Assembly (NCBI RefSeq): GCF_023195515.1
Contig: NZ_JALPKR020000002.1
Location: 5,247,001 to 5,311,000, forward strand
Source: Variovorax sp. S12S4
GTDB taxonomy: Bacteria > Pseudomonadota > Gammaproteobacteria > Burkholderiales > Burkholderiaceae_C
Direction: 5' to 3'
DNA length: 64,000 nt
How positions within the stretch are numbered: position 1 is the stretch's first letter; the number at the start of each line of letters is the position of its first letter. A program made the position numbers and the translations under genes. The notes beneath the pieces were generated by a model. It did no database searches and was not told where the DNA came from. It worked only from the letters and a program-made list of their open reading frames with translations. This document shows, piece after piece, positions 1 to 10,297 of this stretch.

Positions 1-2035
<2,035 letters not shown>

Positions 2036-2112
2036 GAATATCCTTTGATTGATCAGGCAAAGATGGATGGGTGTTGGGGCATTTCAAGCCCGCGCACCCG
2101 GTCTTTGTCGAA

Positions 2113-2146
2113 GGCGCCGGAAGCTTTGGTGAAAAGAGCCGGCGCC
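2113..2146 (-). terminator. GC-rich hairpin between clpX and lon
   Basis: Perfect 8-base arms (GGCGCCGG and CCGGCGCC) enclose an 18-base loop in the clpX-lon gap. There is no clear run of T after it on the minus strand, so it may be an attenuator or an mRNA-stabilising stem rather than a full terminator. Confidence 0.35.
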
Positions 2147-2165
2147 GCGTTCATTCAAGCCTCGC

Positions 2166-3430
2166 TCAAGCCTTCTTGGCCGCTTCTCGGTACACGAGCA
2201 GCGGCGGCTTGTTTTCATCAATTGTGGATTCTTCGACCACAACCTTGTCGACGTTGGTGGCATTCGGGAGCTCGAACATGGTGTCGATGAGCGACTGTTC
2301 GAGGATCGAACGCAAGCCCCGTGCCCCGGTCTTGCGCGCCAGCGCCTTGCGGGCAATGGCCTTCAGCGCCGCGGGTCGGATCTCGAGGTCGACACCTTCC
2401 ATTTGCAGCAGCTTGGTGAACTGCTTGACCACCGCGTTCTTGGGCTCCGTCAGAATCTGCACCAGGGCGTCTTCGCTCAGCTCAGCAAGCGACGCCACCA
2501 CAGGCATACGGCCGACGAGCTCGGGAATCAGGCCGAACTTGATCAGGTCTTCGGGCTCGACTTCGCGGAACACCTCGGTGATGCTGCGCTGCGCCTTGCT
2601 CTTGACCGAAGCGCCGAAGCCGATGCCCGAAGCCTCGGTGCGGTTTTCAATGACCTTCTCGAGGCCGGCAAACGCGCCGCCGCAGATGAACAGGATGTTG
2701 GTCGTGTCGATCTGCAGGAAGTCCTGGTTCGGGTGCTTGCGTCCGCCCTGGGGCGGCACGCTGGCCATGGTGCCTTCGATGAGCTTCAGCAGCGCCTGCT
2801 GCACGCCCTCGCCCGACACGTCGCGCGTGATCGAAGGGTTGTCAGACTTGCGCGAGATCTTGTCGATTTCGTCGATGTAGACGATGCCGCGCTGGGCGCG
2901 CTCGACCTCGTAGTTGCAGCTCTGCAGCAGCTTCTGGATGATGTTCTCGACGTCTTCGCCCACATAGCCCGCTTCCGTGAGCGTGGTGGCGTCGGCCATG
3001 ACAAAGGGCACGTCGAGCATGCGCGCCAGGGTTTGCGCAAGCAGGGTCTTGCCCGAGCCCGTGGGGCCAATCAACAGGATGTTGCTCTTGCTGAGCTCGA
3101 CGTCCTCGCCCTTGGCCTTTTCCTTGTGGCGCAGGCGCTTGTAGTGGTTGTAGACCGCCACCGACAGCATGCGCTTGGCCGGCTCTTGGCCGATCACGTA
3201 GTTGTCGAGGTTGGTCTTGATCTCCAGCGGCGTGGGCAGGTCGCTGCGCGCCTCGCGCGCCTCTTCACCGGCCGGGAGCTCGTCGCGGATGATTTCGTTG
3301 CAAAGGTCGATGCACTCGTCGCAAATGAAGACCGAAGGGCCCGCGATCAGCTTTTTGACCTCATGCTGGCTCTTGCCGCAGAACGAGCAATAAAGCGTTT
3401 TTTCGCTGGAAGAGCCTTTTTTTCGGCCAT
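2166..3430 (-). CDS. clpX: ClpX unfoldase, with a one-base deletion at codon 4-5
   Basis: ATPase that unfolds substrates and feeds them to ClpP. The N-terminal zinc domain (CSFCGKS, then CDECIDLC), Walker A GPTGSGKT, Walker [10 protein letters not shown] and the C-terminal small AAA domain ([10 protein letters not shown]) are all present. The natural start is the ATG at 3430, giving MAEK and then the family-typical KGSSSEKT, but the A run (T7 at 3417-3423) is one base short. The native ATG is therefore out of frame with the body. Restoring one A gives 421 residues, the usual length. As written, the body can only be read from an alternative start at 3461 with an odd [13 protein letters not shown] leader. 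This is most likely a sequencing error. Confidence 0.95.
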
Positions 3431-3472
3431 GGACAGGTGCCTCGTTAACGGGGTAGGACAATGATAACTAAA

Positions 3473-3505
3473 CAAAAACGGCGTTTCCCGTGGGGAAAAC
3501 GCCGT
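3473..3505 (-). terminator. Rho-independent terminator after clpP region
   Basis: On the minus strand a 9-base stem (ACGGCGTTT with AAACGCCGT) is followed directly by TTTTTG. It sits between clpP and clpX and should end part of the clpP transcript before clpX. Confidence 0.75.
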
Positions 3506-3550
3506 CTTTGCCTTTTTGGCGCCACCGGCGCCGCGGCGCGGGCTGGTTGA

Positions 3551-4159
3551 TCAGCTGCGCTTTGCAATGACCTGGTCGACCAGGCCGTATTCCTTGGCTT
3601 CGTCGGCGGTCAGGAAATAGTCGCGTTCGGTGTCCGACTTGACTTTTTCCAGCGGCTGGCCCGTGCGCTCGGCCAGGATGCGGTTCATCTGGTCCTTGGT
3701 GCGCAGGATGTCGCGGGCATGAATTTCGATGTCCGTAGCCTGGCCGCGAGCGCCGCCGAGCACCTGGTGGATCATGATCTTCGAATTGGGCAGCGAGAAG
3801 CGCTTGCCCTTTTCGCCGGCCGCCAGCAAAAAGGCGCCCATGCTGGCCGCAAAGCCGATGCACATCGTGGAAACGTCGGGCTTGATGAACTGCATGGTGT
3901 CGTAAATGGCCATGCCGGCGCTCACGCTGCCGCCCGGAGAATTGATATAGAACGAAATGTCCTTGTCCGGATTCTCGCTCTCGAGGAACAGCAGCTGCGC
4001 CACCACGAGATTGGCGGTCTGGTCGTTCACTTCGCCCACCAGGAAAATGATGCGCTCCTTGAGGAGACGCGAATAAATGTCGTAAGACCGCTCGCCGCGA
4101 CCCGACTGCTCGATGACCATCGGGATCATGCCGAGGGCCTTAATATCCTGTGCGCTCAT
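3551..4159 (-). CDS. clpP: ATP-dependent Clp protease proteolytic subunit
   Basis: Serine peptidase subunit that forms the double heptameric chamber used by ClpX and ClpA. The product is 202 residues with the catalytic triad Ser106 (in GFAASMGAF), His131 (in MIHQVLGG) and Asp180 (in SDTERDYF). The oxyanion glycine-rich strand SPGGSVS is also seen. I chose the ATG at 4159 because a GGAG ribosome site lies about 11 bases upstream and the N-terminus [10 protein letters not shown] matches the family. A longer in-frame start at 4252 would add 31 residues without family support. It lies between tig and clpX, the conserved tig-clpP-clpX-lon order. Confidence 0.97.
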   Translation of the reverse strand: MSAQDIKALGMIPMVIEQSGRGERSYDIYSRLLKERIIFLVGEVNDQTANLVVAQLLFLESENPDKDISFYINSPGGSVSAGMAIYDTMQFIKPDVSTMCIGFAASMGAFLLAAGEKGKRFSLPNSKIMIHQVLGGARGQATDIEIHARDILRTKDQMNRILAERTGQPLEKVKSDTERDYFLTADEAKEYGLVDQVIAKRS

Positions 4160-4219
4160 TGATTTGCTCTCCGGAAAAGGGTTCGTTCGCTGTTCGAATT
4201 TAACTGTACGCCTGAGTGA

Positions 4220-4253
4220 AATGGGGCTCGTGCCGTAAAGCACAAGCCCCATT
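4220..4253 (-). terminator. Hairpin between tig and clpP
   Basis: Imperfect stem of AATGGGGCT-type arms around a TTTACG loop, followed on the minus strand by only TTTC. It could partly terminate tig transcription or process the tig-clpP message. The short T run makes this uncertain. Confidence 0.45.
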
Positions 4254-4283
4254 GGCGTTGCGGGCGGCGGCGCAGGCCGGCGC

Positions 4284-5600
4284 TCAGCCTTGCTGCTGAG
4301 CCATCAACTCGTCGAACGAAACCGACTTTTCGTTGACCTTGGCCTTGCTGAGCACGAATTCAGTCACGTTGTTCTCGATGACGACTGCCTCGACCTCGGC
4401 CAGGCGGTTGTTGTCGCTGAAATACCAGCGCACGACGTCGGCCGGCTTTTCGTAGCTGGCAGCCAGCTCGTCGATGTGGGCCTTGATCTGCTCGGGCTTG
4501 GCCTGCAGGTTGTTGGCACGCACCAGTTCGGCCACTACCAGGCCCAGGCGCACGCGGCGCTCGGCTTGCGGGCGGAACACTTCTTCGGGAATCGGCGCCT
4601 TGTCGGCATCCTTGATGCCACGCTGCTTGAGCTCGGCGCGGGCGCCTTCGATCATGCGGTTCACCTCGGACTGCACGCTGGCGTTGGGCAGGTCGAGCTC
4701 GGCGTTGGCCACCAGCGCGTCCATCACGGCGTTCTTGTTGCGGGCCAGCAGGCGGAATTTCACTTCGCGCTCGAGGTTCTTCTTGATGTCGGCGCGCAGG
4801 CCTTCGACCGTGGCTTCGGCAATGCCGAGCGACTTGGCGAGCTGTTCGTTGACTTCAGGCAGGTGCGAAGCCTCGATCTTCTTCACGGTGACCATGAAGT
4901 CGGCTTGTTTGCCGGCCACGTCCTTGCCGTGGTAGTCCGCCGGGAACGACAGCGGGAAGGTGCGGCTGTCGCCGGACTTCATGCCGCGCACGGCGTCTTC
5001 GAATTCCTTCAGCATCTGGCCTTCGCCGACGATGAACTGGAAGTCTTCGGCCTTGCCGCCCTGGAAGGTCTCGCCGTCGATCTTGCCTTCGAAGTCGACC
5101 GTCACGCGGTCGTTGTCTTGTGCGACGGCGTCTTGCGCGCGCTGCGCGAAGGTGCGGCGCTGCTTGCGCAGGATGTCGAGCGTCTTGTCGATGGCGTCGT
5201 CACCCACTTCGGCCGAGAGCTTCTCGACTTCGGCGCCCGACAGGTCCTTGATCTTGACTTCGGGGAACACCTCGAACACCGCGTCGAAGGCGAGCTGGCC
5301 TTCGGGCGACTCTTCCTTCTCGGTGATGCGGGGCTGGCCGGCCACGCGCAGCTTGGCCTCGTTGGCGGCTTGCGAGAAGGCTTCACCGACCTTGTCGTTC
5401 ATGACTTCGTAGTGCACCGAGTAACCGTAGCGCTGGGCCACGACATTCATTGGCACCTTGCCCGGACGGAAGCCATCCATCTTGACGGTGCGCGCGAGCT
5501 TCTTGAGGCGCGAATCGACTTCGGACTGGATGGTGCCGACCGGCAGGGTCAGCGTGATCTTGCGTTCGAGCTTCTCGAGAGTTTCAACGGTCACGGTCAT
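4284..5600 (-). CDS. tig: Trigger factor, ribosome-bound chaperone and prolyl isomerase
   Basis: Chaperone that binds nascent chains at the ribosome exit tunnel. The 438 residues show the ribosome-docking loop GFRPGKVP at 43-50, the central FKBP-like isomerase domain ([19 protein letters not shown] onward, about 160-245), and a long helical C-terminal arm region. It starts [15 protein letters not shown] at 5600 and follows tRNA-Leu closely on the same strand, so the two may share a transcript. Downstream come clpP and clpX. Confidence 0.97.
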   Translation of the reverse strand: MTVTVETLEKLERKITLTLPVGTIQSEVDSRLKKLARTVKMDGFRPGKVPMNVVAQRYGYSVHYEVMNDKVGEAFSQAANEAKLRVAGQPRITEKEESPEGQLAFDAVFEVFPEVKIKDLSGAEVEKLSAEVGDDAIDKTLDILRKQRRTFAQRAQDAVAQDNDRVTVDFEGKIDGETFQGGKAEDFQFIVGEGQMLKEFEDAVRGMKSGDSRTFPLSFPADYHGKDVAGKQADFMVTVKKIEASHLPEVNEQLAKSLGIAEATVEGLRADIKKNLEREVKFRLLARNKNAVMDALVANAELDLPNASVQSEVNRMIEGARAELKQRGIKDADKAPIPEEVFRPQAERRVRLGLVVAELVRANNLQAKPEQIKAHIDELAASYEKPADVVRWYFSDNNRLAEVEAVVIENNVTEFVLSKAKVNEKSVSFDELMAQQQG

Positions 5601-5626
5601 GGTGTCTTCCTTGTGAGGGGTGTGGC

Positions 5627-5713
5627 TGGTGCGCGGGGCCGGACTCGAACCGGCACGTTCTTGCGAACGTCAGGACCTAAACCTGGTGCGTCTACCAATT
5701 TCGCCACCCGCGC
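5627..5713 (-). tRNA. tRNA-Leu (anticodon UAG)
   Basis: The minus strand folds as an 87-base class II tRNA. The acceptor arms are GCGCGGG and CCCGCGC, the long variable arm is CGTTCGCAAGAACG, the T loop is GGTTCGAGTCC, and the anticodon loop TTTAGGT contains TAG. The 3' CCA (tgg at 5627-5629) is encoded. It reads CUN leucine codons and lies 26 bases before the tig start. Confidence 0.96.
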
Positions 5714-5740
5714 TTGCCAAATTTTTCAGGTGAATGCAAA

Positions 5741-5813
5741 GGCGGACGGCCTTGGTGCCACAGGCATTCGATATCGTCGATATCGAATACCCGCCGCCCA
5801 AAGACCGTCCGCC
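5741..5813 (-). repeat. Nested palindrome between tRNA-Leu and the RND transporter gene
   Basis: An outer 9-base stem (GGCGGACGG at 5741-5749 with CCGTCCGCC at 5805-5813) encloses a near-perfect 23-base palindrome at 5766-5788 with arms ATTCGATATCG and CGATATCGAAT around a single T. On the minus strand the outer stem is followed by TTTGC, so it may end the pump transcript. The inner palindrome is more like a protein-binding site than a simple terminator. Confidence 0.6.
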
Positions 5814-5835
5814 TGAAATCGGTCAACCGCGTATT

Positions 5836-8800
5836 TTAAGCGCTAATCAGACCCTCTTTCGGCTCCCGCTTGACGCGGAATGCAGCGGCGTACATTGCCG
5901 GCAGCGCCAGCAGGGTCAATACGGTGGCCACGATCAGCCCGCCCATGATGGCAACCGCCATCGGCCCCCAGAACACGCTTCGCGAGAGCGGAATCATCGC
6001 CAGCACCGCCGCCGCCGCGGTCAGCACGATGGGGCGCAGGCGCCGCACCGCCGACTCGACGATGGCGTCCCAGGCGGGCACGCCCGCCGCGCGGTCGCTC
6101 TCGATCTGGTCGATCAGGATCACCGCGTTGCGCTGGATCATGCCCATGAGCGCAATCACACCCAGCAGCGCGACGAAGCCGAACGGCCGGTTCAGCAGCA
6201 GCAGCGCCCCGGCAACGCCGGCGATGCCCATGGGACCGGTAATGAACACCAGCAGCGAGCGGCTGAAGCTGTGCAGCTGCAGCATCAGCAGCGTGAACAC
6301 CAGGAACAGCATGATCGGCACGCCCGCCACGATGGAAGCCGAGCCCTTGCTGCTTTCCTCCACGGCGCCCGCCACCTCGATGCGGTAGGCGCCCTCGCCC
6401 GCTGCATGCCAGCCGGCTTCGAGCTTGCGCAGTTGCGGGAGCAACTGCTCGGTGACCGTGGCGCCCTGCAGCCCTTCGACCACGTCGCCCTGCACCGTAA
6501 TGGCGTAGTCGCGGTTCTCGCGCCACATCACGCCCGGCTCCCAGGTGAAGACCGGCCGGGCAATCTGCGTGAGCGGAATCGAACGCCCGGACGTCGTAGG
6601 CAGATAGGCGTTGCCGATGTCCGAAATGGCCTCGCGCTCGTCGGCCGACTGGCGCAGCACGATGTCGATCAGCAGGTCGTTCTCGCGGTACTGGCCCACC
6701 GTGGTGCCAGAGAACATCGTCTTGGAAGCCTGGGCAATTGCCTGGCTGGTCACGCCGAGCGCGCGCGCCTTGGCCTGGTCGACCTCAAGGCGAATCACCT
6801 TGACCGACTCGTTCCAGTTGTCGTTCACGCCGCGCATGTTGGCGTTCTCACGCAGCACGGCCTTCACCTCGTCGGCATGCGCGCGCAGCTGGGCGGGGTC
6901 GGTGCCGATCACGCGGAACTGCACCGGATACGGCACCGGCGGCCCATTGGGCAGCAGCTTCACGCGGCCGCGCACTTCCGGAAACTCCTCCGCCAGCAGC
7001 GCGGGCAGCTTGATGCGCAGGCTTTCGCGCACCTTCAGGTCCTTGGCCAGCACAATGAGCTGCGACACGTTGGTCTGCGGAAACACCTGGTCCAGCGGCA
7101 GGTAGAAGCGCGGCACGCCGGAGCCGATCCAGGTGCTGACCGTCTTCACGCCCTCTTCCTTCATGATGCGCTGCTCGACGCGCTTGGCGACCTCTTCGTT
7201 CGCGGGGAACGAGGTGCCCTCCGGGAACCAGATGTCCACCATGATCTCGGGCCGGCTCGAATCCGGGAAGAACTGCTGCTGCACCTTGCCCATGCCGACG
7301 ATGCCCAGCGCAAAGATCAGCACCGTGGCGCCGATGGTCAGCCAGCGGTGCTGCACGCACCAGTTCACCGTGCGGCGAAAGCTGTTGTAGAACCGGGTGT
7401 CGAACAGCTCATGCGGCGGCGCATCCGGGTCGTGCGGCTTGACCTTGAGCAGCAGCGTGCCCAGGTAAGGCACGAAGTACACCGACACGATCCACGACAG
7501 CACCAGCGCAATGACGGTCACCGCGAAGATGGCGAAGGTGTATTCACCCGTCACCGACTTGGCAATGCCGATGGGCAGGAAGCCCGCGGCGGTGATGAGC
7601 GTGCCGGTGAGCATGGGCTTGGCGGTGACGTCGTAGGCAAAGGTGGCGGCACGCACCTTGTCGTAGCCCTCTTCCATCTTCCGCACCATCATCTCGACCG
7701 CGATGATCGCGTCGTCCACCAGGAGGCCCAGCGCAATGATCAGCGACCCCAGCGATATCTTGTGCAGCCCGATGCCGAAGTAGTTCATGGCCAGGAACGT
7801 GACGGCCAGCACCAGCGGAATGGTGATGGCCACCACCAGCCCCGGGCGGATGTCGATGTACCAGCCCAGGCGCCCGCCCTTGTGCAGGCCGAGCGAGATG
7901 ATGCTCACGGCCAGCACGATGGCCACGGCCTCGATCAGCACGCCGACGAATTCATTGACCGAGCTGGCCACCGACACCGGCTGGTCCTGCACCTGCGCCA
8001 GCTTCACGCCGGCCGGCAGGCGCTGGTCGATCTGCTTGGTGGTGGCGCGCAACGCCTCGCCCAGCGCGATGATGTCGCCGCCCTTGGTCATCGAGACGCC
8101 CAGCGCAATGACTTCCTTGCCCTGGTGATGCACCTTTACGGCCGGCGGGTCGACATAACCGCGGCGAATTTCGGCGATGTCGCCGAGCTTCAGCTGGTTG
8201 CCCGAGCTGCCGCGGATCGGCATTTCGCGCAGTTGCTCCACGCTGGTGAACTGCCCCGCCACGCGCACCTGCACCACGTCGAGCGGCGACTGGATCGTGC
8301 CCGCGCTTTCCACCGCGTTTTGCGAACCGAGCTGCGCGAGCACGGCGTTGAAGTCGAGTCCTAGCTGCGCCACGCGCTTCTGCGAAATCTCGACGTACAC
8401 CTTTTCGTCTTGCACGCCGAACTGGTCGACTTTGGCAACGTCTTTCACGCGCAGCAATTGCTGGCGCACTTCGTCGGCCAGGGTCTTGAGCTCGGCGTAG
8501 CTGAAGCCTTCGCTCTCCAGCGCGTAGATCACGCCATACACATCGCCGAAGTCGTCATTGAAGAACGGGCCCTGCACGCCCGGCGGCAGCGTGTTGCGCA
8601 TGTCGCCGATCTTCTTGCGCACCGTGTACCAGACGTTGGCCACGTCGGCGGCCTTGGACGAATCCTTGATCTGGAAAATGATCTGCGACTCGCCAGGCTT
8701 CGAGTAGCTGCGGATCTTGTCGGCGTAGGGTGCCTCCTGCAGCGTGCGCTCGAGCTTGTCGGTGACTTGCTCGGCCACCTGCTGCGCCGTGGCGCCGGGC

Positions 8801-8991
8801 CAGTAGGTGCGCACCACCATGGCGCGGAAGGTGAACGGCGGGTCTTCGTCCTGTCCGAGCTCAAAGTAGGCAAAGGCCCCCAGCACCATCAGCACCACCA
8901 TGAGGTAGCGCGTGAGCGGCGCGTGGTCCAGCGCCCATTTGGAGAGATTGAAGCCCGCGGGCTTGTCGGTGGTTGCTGCGCCTTCCGTCAT
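5836..8991 (-). CDS. RND-family efflux transporter, inner-membrane pump subunit
   Basis: Proton-driven exporter of the AcrB/MdtB superfamily, 1051 residues, the usual length. A first membrane helix follows residue 25 (RYLMVVLMVLGAFAYF). A large periplasmic loop comes next, then a helix block near 335-510 with the motif GLLVDDAIIAVEMMVRKMEE, then a second periplasmic loop and a second helix block near 870-1040. The sequence LGQDEDPPFTFRAMVV after helix 1 is typical of the VexF/CusA-like multidrug branch rather than AcrB. Its start overlaps the stop of the adaptor gene by four bases (ATGA), so the two are translationally coupled. No outer-membrane partner is adjacent. Substrate unknown. Confidence 0.92.
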   Translation of the reverse strand: MTEGAATTDKPAGFNLSKWALDHAPLTRYLMVVLMVLGAFAYFELGQDEDPPFTFRAMVVRTYWPGATAQQVAEQVTDKLERTLQEAPYADKIRSYSKPGESQIIFQIKDSSKAADVANVWYTVRKKIGDMRNTLPPGVQGPFFNDDFGDVYGVIYALESEGFSYAELKTLADEVRQQLLRVKDVAKVDQFGVQDEKVYVEISQKRVAQLGLDFNAVLAQLGSQNAVESAGTIQSPLDVVQVRVAGQFTSVEQLREMPIRGSSGNQLKLGDIAEIRRGYVDPPAVKVHHQGKEVIALGVSMTKGGDIIALGEALRATTKQIDQRLPAGVKLAQVQDQPVSVASSVNEFVGVLIEAVAIVLAVSIISLGLHKGGRLGWYIDIRPGLVVAITIPLVLAVTFLAMNYFGIGLHKISLGSLIIALGLLVDDAIIAVEMMVRKMEEGYDKVRAATFAYDVTAKPMLTGTLITAAGFLPIGIAKSVTGEYTFAIFAVTVIALVLSWIVSVYFVPYLGTLLLKVKPHDPDAPPHELFDTRFYNSFRRTVNWCVQHRWLTIGATVLIFALGIVGMGKVQQQFFPDSSRPEIMVDIWFPEGTSFPANEEVAKRVEQRIMKEEGVKTVSTWIGSGVPRFYLPLDQVFPQTNVSQLIVLAKDLKVRESLRIKLPALLAEEFPEVRGRVKLLPNGPPVPYPVQFRVIGTDPAQLRAHADEVKAVLRENANMRGVNDNWNESVKVIRLEVDQAKARALGVTSQAIAQASKTMFSGTTVGQYRENDLLIDIVLRQSADEREAISDIGNAYLPTTSGRSIPLTQIARPVFTWEPGVMWRENRDYAITVQGDVVEGLQGATVTEQLLPQLRKLEAGWHAAGEGAYRIEVAGAVEESSKGSASIVAGVPIMLFLVFTLLMLQLHSFSRSLLVFITGPMGIAGVAGALLLLNRPFGFVALLGVIALMGMIQRNAVILIDQIESDRAAGVPAWDAIVESAVRRLRPIVLTAAAAVLAMIPLSRSVFWGPMAVAIMGGLIVATVLTLLALPAMYAAAFRVKREPKEGLISA

Positions 8992-10187
8992 TTGGAAGCA
9001 CCTGCAGCGATCTCCTTCTTCGTGGCCGCAACCGGTTCGACGGGCTTCGCCGATTCGTTGGTATTGGCGTTGGCGGCCGCGGCTGCAGCCTCCTTCGACT
9101 GGTAGATGGTGACCTTCTGCCCCGGCGAAAGCACATGCACGCCCGCGGCGACGACCATCATGCCGGGAGCAAGTCCGCCGCCGATCACGGCCTCATTGCC
9201 GTCGGCCGTGGCAACCTGCACCGGCTGCGAGCGCACCGTCATCGTTGCCTTGTCCAGCACCCACACCGCGGTGCCCTTGCCCTCCTGGCGCAACGCGCTG
9301 GTCGGCAGCTTGATGACCGCGCCGCCCGCACGCGCCAACGCCTGCGGACGCGCATAGACCGTGGCGCCGAGCGCCGGCGAGGTTGCCGCATCGATCGATA
9401 CCTTGACCGAGTAAGTGCGCGTCACCGCGTCGGCGCTGGCCGCCACTTCACGCACCTGGCCCTGCAGCTCGTTGCCGCCCGACCAGCCGCGCACCATGAC
9501 CGGCGAGCCGGGCTTGATCAGCGCGGCCCGGTCTTCGGGCACCGCAAACACCACGTCGCGGGCGCCGTCCTGCGCGATGCGAACGACGGGCGTGCCGGCC
9601 TGCACCACCTGGCCCGGCTCGGCTTCAATGGCGGTGATGACGCCGGCCACGTCGGCCACCAAGGTGGTGTAGCTCGCCTGGTTACCTTGAGACGAAAGCT
9701 GCGCCTGCGCCTGCTCGAGCTGCGCCTGCGCGGCTTTCCAGGTGGACTCGCGGCGCTCGAGCTCGGCGCCGCTGATGAAGTTCTGCGCCCGCAATTCGGT
9801 ATAGCGCTTGAGATCGGCCGCCGCGAGATCGCGGTTGGTCTGCGCCGCGGCCAACTGGGCGCGCGCCGCTTCGGCTGCGAGCCTGTAGTCCTGCGGATCG
9901 AGTTGCGCGAGCACTTGCCCCGCCTGCACGTGCTGGCCCAGTTCCGCCTGGCGCTTGATGATCTTGCCCGCCACGCGAAACCCCAAGCGCGATTCGACAC
10001 GCGCCCGCACCTCGGCCGAGAATTCGGGCTGGGCGTCGAAGTCGCTGGTGCCGACGGTCACCAGCTTGACCGCGCGCACAGGTTCCTCGGCCGGCTTCGA
10101 CTGCGAACAGCCGGCCAGGAACAAGGCGGGAAGCAGTAGCCAGGCGGCACCGCGGGCAAGAGGAGAGAGGCCGGAAGAGGCGGTCAT
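8988..10187 (-). CDS. RND efflux periplasmic adaptor lipoprotein
   Basis: Membrane fusion protein linking the pump at 5836-8991 to an outer-membrane channel. It has 399 residues. A lipoprotein signal ends in LFLAGC (lipobox Cys near 27), then come biotinyl-lipoyl halves (GFRVAGKIIKRQAELGQHV and DGARDVVFAVPEDRAALI regions) flanking a coiled-coil hairpin rich in A and Q at about 100-160. The C-terminal barrel is followed by an Ala/Asn-rich tail. It is the first gene of its operon, with a consensus promoter and an operator-like palindrome just upstream. Confidence 0.92.
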   Translation of the reverse strand: MTASSGLSPLARGAAWLLLPALFLAGCSQSKPAEEPVRAVKLVTVGTSDFDAQPEFSAEVRARVESRLGFRVAGKIIKRQAELGQHVQAGQVLAQLDPQDYRLAAEAARAQLAAAQTNRDLAAADLKRYTELRAQNFISGAELERRESTWKAAQAQLEQAQAQLSSQGNQASYTTLVADVAGVITAIEAEPGQVVQAGTPVVRIAQDGARDVVFAVPEDRAALIKPGSPVMVRGWSGGNELQGQVREVAASADAVTRTYSVKVSIDAATSPALGATVYARPQALARAGGAVIKLPTSALRQEGKGTAVWVLDKATMTVRSQPVQVATADGNEAVIGGGLAPGMMVVAAGVHVLSPGQKVTIYQSKEAAAAAANANTNESAKPVEPVAATKKEIAAGASK

Positions 10188-10218
10188 GAGACACCCTAGA
10201 AAGGTCGAACCGGGTCAA

Positions 10219-10240
10219 TTACTGACCCACCGGTTAGTAA
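10219..10240 (-). promoter_or_regulatory. Palindromic operator, TetR-type
   Basis: Half-sites TTACTGACC and GGTTAGTAA with a 4-base spacer form an almost perfect inverted repeat 32 bases upstream of the adaptor start, overlapping the -10 box of the promoter at 10239-10267. Such ACTnACC/GGTnAGT palindromes are commonly bound by TetR-family repressors of efflux pumps. No tetR gene is next to it, so its regulator would act from elsewhere. Confidence 0.7.
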
Positions 10241-10267
10241 TCTAGGGTAAACCTTAAACACTGTCAA
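10239..10267 (-). promoter_or_regulatory. Sigma-70 promoter for the RND adaptor-pump operon
   Basis: On the minus strand a perfect -35 TTGACA (10262-10267) and a -10 TAGATT (10239-10244) are separated by exactly 17 bases. The operator palindrome begins inside the -10 box, so bound repressor would block polymerase. Confidence 0.75.
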
Positions 10268-10297
10268 TCGCGGCGTGACAGTCCGGCCAGCTTCGCC

